In this document: in pieces, positions 58,602 to 64,000 of the stretch
Numbering within the stretch: position 1 is the stretch's first letter
Layout: each line of letters begins with the position of its first letter
From: Methanococcus maripaludis
Lineage (GTDB): Archaea > AGJL01 > Methanococci > Methanococcales > Methanococcaceae
Assembly (NCBI RefSeq): GCF_013760955.1
Contig: NZ_JACDUL010000001.1
Span: 86,481 to 150,480, forward strand
Reading direction: 5' to 3'
DNA length: 64,000 bases
The notes under the pieces: generated by a model
What the model saw: only the letters and a program-made list of their open reading frames with translations
What the model was told of the DNA's origin: nothing
Databases searched by the model: none
Position numbers and translations under genes: made by a program

Positions 58602-59378
58602 TTATTTTTTATTCATGTTTGCAGCGGCGTGCGTAAGCTCAAATACTGCGCCACCAAGGTCGTTTCCAATATCTTGTAATTCTGAAATATCAAGTTCAAT
58701 ATCTGAATTTTCAAAAGAAATTGCAACAGGCAAAAATTTGTACGCAACCTCTACAATGTCGAACGGTTTACAAAACATCTCAATTGCAACGAGTCCTGAA
58801 AAAATACCTTTTGATTCATCCATTGATTTTGTAATTACCTTGTTTACAACAATATCTGGATTTAATGATGCGAGTATCTTTTTAATAATTATCTCTTCGG
58901 ATTTTCCGTCGCCTTCAAATACTGCTTTTACCCTTAAAAGTCCTTCTTCGCTTTCCATTAAATAAATATCATCTTCATCGCAAAGCCCTTCTTTCAAAGC
59001 GTTTATATCTGCGTCAACTTCATTTTTTACATAGACGTTGAATGCAACACCAAATTTTTTAGCGAATTTTTTGAAAAAATCGATAATGTAAAGAATAGTG
59101 TTTCCCATTTCGTTTCCAGAAATCTTCAATTTTGTAGGGGATACTACATCCAAATCTGCACCATACATTAAACAGTACTTAATGTAGTCCAAAACTGTTT
59201 CAAATTTTATTTTTAATTCCGTAATTCTTGTATAAAGTTCCCCTTCGTCGTCTGACTCGTTTGATAAAACTTGTGCGTTGTATTTTTCTTTTAATTCCGC
59301 TATCAACTTTTCAAACTGTTCATCGACAATTTCTTTGTTATTTCCCTTTAATTCTTGGTATGATATAGTTTCAATCAT
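58602..59378 (-). CDS. Uncharacterised methanococcal protein
   Basis: A 258-residue soluble acidic protein without transmembrane segments, cysteine clusters or nucleotide-binding motifs. It has a helical N-terminal part (residues 1-45, coiled-coil-like NKEIVDEQFEKLIAELKEKY) and mixed alpha/beta remainder with GNEMGNTILYIIDFFKKFAKKFG and a C-terminal DISELQDIGNDLGGAVFEL. I recognise no family. GAGGATACT before the ATG strongly supports translation; the same leader motif precedes the DHH gene at 56.8 kb. It lies alone between korB and the LysRS gene. Confidence 0.6.
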   Translation of the reverse strand: MIETISYQELKGNNKEIVDEQFEKLIAELKEKYNAQVLSNESDDEGELYTRITELKIKFETVLDYIKYCLMYGADLDVVSPTKLKISGNEMGNTILYIIDFFKKFAKKFGVAFNVYVKNEVDADINALKEGLCDEDDIYLMESEEGLLRVKAVFEGDGKSEEIIIKKILASLNPDIVVNKVITKSMDESKGIFSGLVAIEMFCKPFDIVEVAYKFLPVAISFENSDIELDISELQDIGNDLGGAVFELTHAAANMNKK

Positions 59379-59524
59379 AGTATCCTCTTCAAACTCGTTA
59401 GGACTTATGTATATTGCCTTACTATTTTTATAACTTTATAAGATTTGAGTAGTTAAAACCGTTTTTGTAAAAATTGATAAATTGCTTTTAAGTTACTTAA
59501 AAAATGAAAAAAAGTTTTATTAAA

Positions 59525-61126
59525 TTATTCAGTTAGTGAAAATCTTCCAATCACGAACTCTTTTTTAAGGGATGCTAAAAAGCTTCCTAACTTTGGTCCG
59601 TAGTTTTTACCGAGAAGTATTTTGTATGATGCAACAAATGCTTCTTTTGGTGCGAGGTCCAATTTTGTTGCGGTTTCATACATCAATTCGTGAACGGTAG
59701 TCGCATCGATTTCGATTTTTTCTACTTCCTCAGCAAACAATTTTAACCATGCTTTTTGTTCTTCTGAGAGTGTTTCGTACTGCTCTTTTGCTTGCTCGAG
59801 ATCATTTATTTCTAAATTTTCACCGTAGTCTGAAGCCCATTTTTTAGACATGTAAAGCCTTTTTTCAAGCCTTGATTTGTCGTATTCTGAAAATTCTGCT
59901 GGATTGTATCCATTTCTTCCCAAAATATCGAAAACTCTTTCCATGTCAATCTCTTGGGTTTCTTTATCGAGTGCAATTTGCGCAATAATTGAACAGAACC
60001 TGTATGCAACCTGTAGTGGTAATTTTTCAGGTTTTTTTGGAGTTACGAGTTCGTATAAACTTATTTTTTCATCTTCACTGTCATTTAATTCTTCAGTTTT
60101 TCTTTTTTCGATTAATTCGAAGTATTTTCTCTCGAGTTCATCGTAATCGTCAACTAAATTTGAAATTGCTTTTAAATCGAAATCTATGTGTTTTGTTGGT
60201 TTTCCTTTTAAAATTAAGAATCTTAAAACTTCAGGGTGGCAGATTTCGTTCCAGTCTTTTACTGCGAATACAACTCCAGATGATGAAGACATCGGCATTG
60301 CCTTGTCACCAATTTTTAACTGGATCCATTCATAAACCATTTTTTCTGGTGCTTGATAGTTGTAAATCTGTCTTGCAATCTTAATTCCCGTATCGTATGA
60401 ACCGCCCGACGCTGCGTGGTCTTTTCCCATCGGTTCAGCAGTAACTCCAAAGATACCCCATCTTGCAGGCCAATCAACTCTCCACGGAAGTTTTCCAATA
60501 CCGTTGAATGGTTGAACTGTGTTTTCAAATCCGCATTTACAGACGTAAGTTATTGTTTTATCTTCAGAATTGTATGCAGTAACTTTGGTTTCGTGCATTT
60601 TACCGCATTTTTCACATACAACGTTTAAAGGAAACCAGTCATCCGCAAGTGGCTCTTTTCTGTATGAATCGAGTATTTCTTTAATTTTCAACCTGTTTTC
60701 AAGAGCAGTTATAATTACATCGTCGTACATTCCTGCCTTGTAACATTCGTTTGCCCTGTGTGTTGTAATATCAACGCCCAAATCATCAAGGCTGTTTAAA
60801 AATGGCATTAAAAAGTGATCTGCATAGCTTTTACAACATCCCTCTGGACATGGGATTTCACTTAATGGCATTCCAATATATTTTTCAAATTCCTGAGGTA
60901 AAAATGGATATAATTTCCTTAATGGATCGTAATCGTCCGCAACAAAAATTAATTTAGCGTTTGCACCTGATTTTGCAATTCCTTTGTAAACTGCATCGGC
61001 AGTTAGTGTTTCCCTTGCATTTCCGATGTGGATGTGACCTGATGGCGTAATGCCGCTTGATACCACATATTCGTTTGCATTTCTTTTTTTCATTATTTTT
61101 TCCGATGTTGCATCAGCCCAGTGCAT
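59525..61126 (-). CDS. lysK: Class I lysyl-tRNA synthetase
   Basis: A 533-residue class I LysRS, the archaeal form unrelated to the bacterial class II enzyme. The HIGH-like motif is [11 protein letters not shown] (about residues 24-34), KMSKS is replaced by MPMSSSSG, and zinc-like cysteines occur in [13 protein letters not shown] and CKCGFENT. It charges tRNA-Lys. GGAGGAAACACA lies directly before the ATG at 61126, which excludes the longer frame. A TATA-like sequence lies at about 61220-61232. Confidence 0.96.
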   Translation of the reverse strand: MHWADATSEKIMKKRNANEYVVSSGITPSGHIHIGNARETLTADAVYKGIAKSGANAKLIFVADDYDPLRKLYPFLPQEFEKYIGMPLSEIPCPEGCCKSYADHFLMPFLNSLDDLGVDITTHRANECYKAGMYDDVIITALENRLKIKEILDSYRKEPLADDWFPLNVVCEKCGKMHETKVTAYNSEDKTITYVCKCGFENTVQPFNGIGKLPWRVDWPARWGIFGVTAEPMGKDHAASGGSYDTGIKIARQIYNYQAPEKMVYEWIQLKIGDKAMPMSSSSGVVFAVKDWNEICHPEVLRFLILKGKPTKHIDFDLKAISNLVDDYDELERKYFELIEKRKTEELNDSEDEKISLYELVTPKKPEKLPLQVAYRFCSIIAQIALDKETQEIDMERVFDILGRNGYNPAEFSEYDKSRLEKRLYMSKKWASDYGENLEINDLEQAKEQYETLSEEQKAWLKLFAEEVEKIEIDATTVHELMYETATKLDLAPKEAFVASYKILLGKNYGPKLGSFLASLKKEFVIGRFSLTE

Positions 61127-61300
61127 TGTGTTTCCTCCTAAAATTTTAAACAATTAAAAACAAAAAAATAATTGAATTAAATAGAAATTCATGATTTTCT
61201 AGGTTATAGCTGAAACATTTTATATAATTATGTGTTACAAAATTTATGAAAATATATCGATTAATCAATATCTATAAATTAATACTTCCAAAATAAAAAA

Positions 61301-61374
61301 AGCCAAGGAAGGGATTTGAACCCCTCTGAAGCGGATCTGCAGTCCGCTGCCTCGCCGGACTAGACTACCTTGGC
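61301..61374 (-). tRNA. tRNA-Cys (anticodon GCA)
   Basis: A complete cloverleaf on the minus strand: acceptor GCCAAGG/CCTTGGC, anticodon stem GCGGA/TCCGC around CTGCAGA (anticodon GCA), T arm GGTTCAAATCC and discriminator U, the identity base of tRNA-Cys. CCA is not encoded. Methanococci make Cys-tRNA(Cys) through O-phosphoserine. A TATA-like TTTATATATTT on the minus strand lies at about 61420-61430. Confidence 0.95.
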
Positions 61375-61741
61375 ACATTTCCTACGATTAGACGCATGAA
61401 TAAGAATTATGGTTCAAATATATAAACCTATTGGTTTATTTGTTAATCTTACTTAATCCACCATTTTCATATATTAATTATCTAATTAAAAGATATTGTT
61501 AATCCATGCAAAGGAATATATACAATAAATGCGTTGGTAATTAAGGAAATCATTAAGGTAAATTAAAACACGACGTCAAAATTGGCGAATCAAAGACTAA
61601 ATCGAAATCTATATAAATGAAATTTTATAAGGTATAGTGTGATAGAAAACACGAGACCATAATTAAAACACGGTTAAAAAGACACTAAATAAAAAGTGTG
61701 ATAACTCCATATATATCATATCTATCAGTAGCTATCTGTGT
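61375..61741. other. Long spacer with interspersed short repeats and tRNA promoters
   Basis: This 367-bp region separates tRNA-Cys and tRNA-Ser. It holds the TATA box of tRNA-Cys on the left and of tRNA-Ser (ATATATATCATA, 61709-61720) on the right, and a further strong TATA-like CTATATAAATG at 61609-61619. The word AATTAAAACACG occurs at 61561 and 61661, exactly 100 bp apart, with AAAACACG again at 61646. AGTGTGATA occurs at 61636 and 61695, and ACACT/AGTGT form a small inverted repeat (61682-61699). No gene is supported; a small RNA from the middle TATA is possible. Confidence 0.5.
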
Positions 61742-61826
61742 GCAGAGATAGTCTAGCCTGGGAAGGCGTACGGCTGGAAACCGTATGAGGCTTTGCCTCG
61801 CGGGGGTTCAAATCCCCCTCTCTGCG
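61742..61826 (+). tRNA. tRNA-Ser (anticodon GGA)
   Basis: A class II tRNA with long variable arm (GAGGCTTTGCCTC). The acceptor is GCAGAGA/TCTCTGC with discriminator G, and the anticodon stem TACGG/CCGTA encloses CTGGAAA (anticodon GGA). CCA follows in the DNA at 61827-61829, unlike the other four tRNA genes here. rps13 starts 59 bp further with no obvious TATA in between, so the tRNA may head the ribosomal operon transcript. Confidence 0.95.
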
Positions 61827-61888
61827 CCATTTATTTTTTTATTACTATACTTATCAGTCAAACACGAAGATCTCTGGAGGTGCAAAGA

Positions 61889-62338
61889 GTGACTCAGACA
61901 GAATTCAAACACAGAATTAGAATCTCAAAAACAGACCTTGAAGGTAAAAACCCACTTGAATACGCACTACAAGAAATGAAAGGTATTGGTAGAGCGATGG
62001 CTAGAGCAGTAATTAGAGTTACTGAATTAGACCCTAAACAACAAGCTGGTTACTTAGCTGACGAAGATGTTTTAAAAATAGAATCAGTATTGGAAGACCC
62101 TGCAACACATGGAATCCCTTCATGGATGTTCAACAGGAAAAAAGATGTTTACTCAGGACTCGATAAACACCTTATCGAAACAGATCTCGTACTCACAGTA
62201 CAAGAAGACATCACAAACATGAAAAAGATAAGATGCTACAGAGGAGTCAGACACGAGTTAAGATTACCTTGTAGAGGACAGAGAACCAGAGGTTCATTCA
62301 GAAAAGGAACTTCAATGGGAGTTAAAAGGAAAAAATAA
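61889..62338 (+). CDS. rps13: Small ribosomal subunit protein S13 (uS13)
   Basis: A 149-residue uS13. FKHRIRISKTDLEGKNPLEYAL, LQEMKGIGRAMARAV and the C-terminal RCYRGVRHELRLPCRGQRTRG are diagnostic; it contacts tRNA and the subunit bridge at the head of the 30S. The start is GTG with GGAGG 8 nt upstream, which excludes longer frames that overlap the tRNA gene. First protein gene of the rps13-rps4-rps11-rpoD-rpl18e series. Confidence 0.96.
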   Translation: MTQTEFKHRIRISKTDLEGKNPLEYALQEMKGIGRAMARAVIRVTELDPKQQAGYLADEDVLKIESVLEDPATHGIPSWMFNRKKDVYSGLDKHLIETDLVLTVQEDITNMKKIRCYRGVRHELRLPCRGQRTRGSFRKGTSMGVKRKK

Positions 62339-62358
62339 ACGGATAAAAAGGTGAAAAA

Positions 62359-62895
62359 ATGGGAGATCCAAGACGATTGGGTAAAAAATACGACACGCCT
62401 AACCATCCATGGATTGGGGAAAGAATCCAAAGCGAAAGAGAAATTAGCCAAAAATACGGTCTAGTTAACAAAAAAGAACTTTGGAAAATGGAAACCCAAT
62501 TAAGGAACTACAGAAGACAGGCAAGAAAATTAATCAGCGACACCACAACACAAGGTGGAAAAGAAGCTGTTCAGTTATTCAATGTTTTAAAAAGATACGC
62601 AATATTAGTTGAACAAGAACCAACACTCGACCACGTTCTTTCATTGAACATTGAAAGTATCTTAGAAAGAAGATTACAGACCATGGTATACAAAAAAGGT
62701 CTCGCTAAAACAGCAAAACAAGCTAGACAGTTCATTGTTCACGGCCACATTGCAGTAAACGGCAAAAGAGTTACTTCTCCATCATACTTGGTTTCAGTAG
62801 CTGAAAATGATGCGATAGAATACGTGCCTAACTCACCAATGGCTTCAGAAAACCACCCTGAAAGAACTGCCGCAGTAAGCGAAGAAAATCAATAA
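62359..62895 (+). CDS. rps4: Small ribosomal subunit protein S4 (uS4)
   Basis: A 178-residue archaeal uS4. GDPRRLGKKYDTPNHPW and the S4 RNA-binding domain (LERRLQTMVYKKGLAKTAKQ, split in text) with the VHGHIAVNGKRV motif are clear. It nucleates assembly on 16S rRNA. GGTGAAAAA precedes the ATG, 20 bp after rps13. Confidence 0.97.
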   Translation: MGDPRRLGKKYDTPNHPWIGERIQSEREISQKYGLVNKKELWKMETQLRNYRRQARKLISDTTTQGGKEAVQLFNVLKRYAILVEQEPTLDHVLSLNIESILERRLQTMVYKKGLAKTAKQARQFIVHGHIAVNGKRVTSPSYLVSVAENDAIEYVPNSPMASENHPERTAAVSEENQ

Positions 62896-62904
62896 GGTGA
62901 TTAT

Positions 62905-63279
62905 ATGAGTCAAAAATGGGGATTAGTACACATTTATGCATCGTACAACAATACAATTCTCCACGTTACTGATTTAACTGGAGCAGAAACTATCGCTAAA
63001 GTTTCAGGCGGTATGATTGTAAGAAACCAGAGAGATGAATCATCTCCATACGCTGCAATGCAAGCTGCATTCAAAATCGCAGATTTAATGAGAGATAAAG
63101 GAATTGATCAGGTACACGTAAAGGTCAGAGCTACAGGTGGCCAGAAATCTAAAAACCCAGGACCTGGTGCCCAAGCTGCTATCAGAGCATTATCAAGAGC
63201 AGGAATCAGAATCGGAAGAATTGAAGATGCTACACCAATTCCACACGATGGTACTACACCAAAAAGAAAGAACAGATAA
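62905..63279 (+). CDS. rps11: Small ribosomal subunit protein S11 (uS11)
   Basis: A 124-residue uS11. [41 protein letters not shown] and the basic tail [10 protein letters not shown] are diagnostic. It binds 16S rRNA at the platform near the mRNA exit. GGTGATTAT precedes the ATG, 9 bp after rps4. Confidence 0.97.
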   Translation: MSQKWGLVHIYASYNNTILHVTDLTGAETIAKVSGGMIVRNQRDESSPYAAMQAAFKIADLMRDKGIDQVHVKVRATGGQKSKNPGPGAQAAIRALSRAGIRIGRIEDATPIPHDGTTPKRKNR

Positions 63280-63291
63280 TTGGTGATTTTT

Positions 63292-63879
63292 TTGATAAAA
63301 AACATCCAAAAAGAGGAAAAGAGAACAGGGGAAATTATGAAAATGGAATTAAAAGCCCCTTTATCTTTTTCCAGTGCATTAAGAAGAATAATGATTTCAG
63401 AAGTCCCTACATATGCTATTGAAAATGTATACTTTTATGAAAACACATCTTCAATGTACGATGAAGTTCTAGCTCACAGACTTGGATTAATTCCAATAAA
63501 GGGAGTTCCAGTAAGTGGAGATGAAGTTATTGTACTTACAATCTCCAAAGAAGGACCTTGTATGGTATATTCATCAGATTTAAAATCTGAATCCGGTGAG
63601 CCTGCTTTTGAAAATATTCCAATTGTAAAATTAGCAGAAGGCCAGAAACTTGAGTTAGAAGCTGAAGCTCTTGTAGGCACAGGAAAAATTCATGCAAAAT
63701 GGCAACCTTGTAATGCAGTTTACAAACAGATATCAAATGACGAAGTGGAATTTAAAATTGAGTCATTCGGAAACATGGATGCTGAAGACATTGTAAGATC
63801 TTCACTTGAAATTTTAAAAAACAAAGCTGAAAAATTCTTATCGGAATTAGAAGGCAGAGAATTAAGTGACGAAAATTAA
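63292..63879 (+). CDS. rpoD: DNA-directed RNA polymerase subunit D
   Basis: A 195-residue archaeal RpoD (Rpb3/alpha homologue), with the alpha-like motif SSALRRIMISEVPTYAIENVYFYENTS (split) and ISKEGPCMVYSSDL. It forms the D-L platform of RNA polymerase assembly. Only two cysteines are present, so the Fe-S cluster domain found in many archaeal D subunits is absent. The TTG at 63292 with GGTGATTTT is the likely start; the ATG further on at about 63337 would cut into the conserved fold. Confidence 0.94.
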   Translation: MIKNIQKEEKRTGEIMKMELKAPLSFSSALRRIMISEVPTYAIENVYFYENTSSMYDEVLAHRLGLIPIKGVPVSGDEVIVLTISKEGPCMVYSSDLKSESGEPAFENIPIVKLAEGQKLELEAEALVGTGKIHAKWQPCNAVYKQISNDEVEFKIESFGNMDAEDIVRSSLEILKNKAEKFLSELEGRELSDEN

Positions 63880-63939
63880 CTACCTATTATTTCTTCCAAA
63901 TTATTGGAAATTATGAATCAATATCAATAGGGTGAAATT

Positions 63940-64000
63940 ATGAAAAAAATCATGTCAACAAACCCAAAAACTCCTGAATTGATTCAGAAGTTAAAAGAAG
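63940..64000 (+). CDS. rpl18e: Large ribosomal subunit protein L18e (partial)
   Basis: Only the first 20 codons are present (MKKIMSTNPKTPELIQKLKE), matching archaeal L18e, which follows rpoD in the conserved archaeal order. GGTGAAATT precedes the ATG at 63940. The gene continues past the right edge. Confidence 0.88.
   Translation, partial: MKKIMSTNPKTPELIQKLKE

Noticed and set aside
1-64000. CRISPR arrays, insertion sequences, prophage or integrated elements
   Set aside because: No regularly spaced direct repeats, transposase, integrase or terminal repeats were seen in any part of the window.

Overview
The window reads as the chromosome of a hydrogenotrophic methanogen of the genus Methanococcus, most likely M. 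maripaludis or a close relative. The DNA is AT-rich with short spacers. Ribosome binding sites are mostly of the GGTGA or GGAGG type, and GTG and TTG starts are common. Archaea-specific genes are abundant: GatDE amidotransferase, DnaG-type primase, PurO, phosphopantothenate synthetase, class I lysyl-tRNA synthetase and FEN-1. A selenocysteine-containing formate dehydrogenase and genes of the incomplete reductive TCA cycle fit autotrophic methanogenesis from H2/CO2 or formate. No CRISPR array, insertion sequence or prophage was seen.

Layout. 1-9.3 kb: a partial CooC-like ATPase, an orphan lipoprotein solute-binding protein, a zinc-ribbon protein, a probably frameshifted membrane protein, a YkgJ-type cysteine-cluster protein, a HerA-like ATPase, gatE-gatD and an UPF0489 gene. 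9.4-19.6 kb: a DUF1786 gene, a hexulose-phosphate synthase/RraA fusion, then an apparent operon of XRE-cupin regulator, acyl-CoA synthetase and vorCBA, then tfrA and the FluC/DUF190 pair. 19.7-29.8 kb: tRNA-Arg, a GNAT acetyltransferase, a pilin-like protein, a Ski2-like helicase, two tRNA-Gly genes, dnaG, a UbiD decarboxylase, rpl10e and engB. 29.8-38.7 kb: a glycogen/sugar block (GH57, GH15, GT4, glgA, pgi, ADP-dependent pfkC).

38.7-48.7 kb is the most distinctive part. fdhB and fdhA lie here; fdhA carries an in-frame UGA, with an archaeal SECIS-like hairpin in its 5' leader. Upstream are a beta-carbonic anhydrase, an uncharacterised membrane/OB-fold protein and the formate channel fdhC, so formate uptake, oxidation and CO2/bicarbonate interconversion are grouped. 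Next come a YbjQ-like small protein, a dCache-HAMP histidine kinase with a stand-alone receiver, and a divergent FIST-domain protein ending in a winged helix, together a candidate sensory module. The spacer between the carbonic anhydrase gene and fdhA holds a perfect 8-bp inverted repeat and repeated GGCTA words.

48.7-64 kb: coenzyme A, purine and pentose-phosphate enzymes, an RNA methyltransferase, a 52-residue ferredoxin, FEN-1 next to a zinc-finger/S1/OB/DHH phosphoesterase, korCB, class I LysRS, tRNA-Cys, then tRNA-Ser leading the rps13-rps4-rps11-rpoD-rpl18e operon, which runs off the end of the window.

Metabolically the window links C1 metabolism (FdhAB, FdhC, carbonic anhydrase), reductive carboxylations (VorABC, KorBC), fumarate reduction (TfrA), pentose supply without an oxidative branch (HPS plus transaldolase) and glycogen turnover. 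Family assignments come from recognising the sequences; no database search was run.
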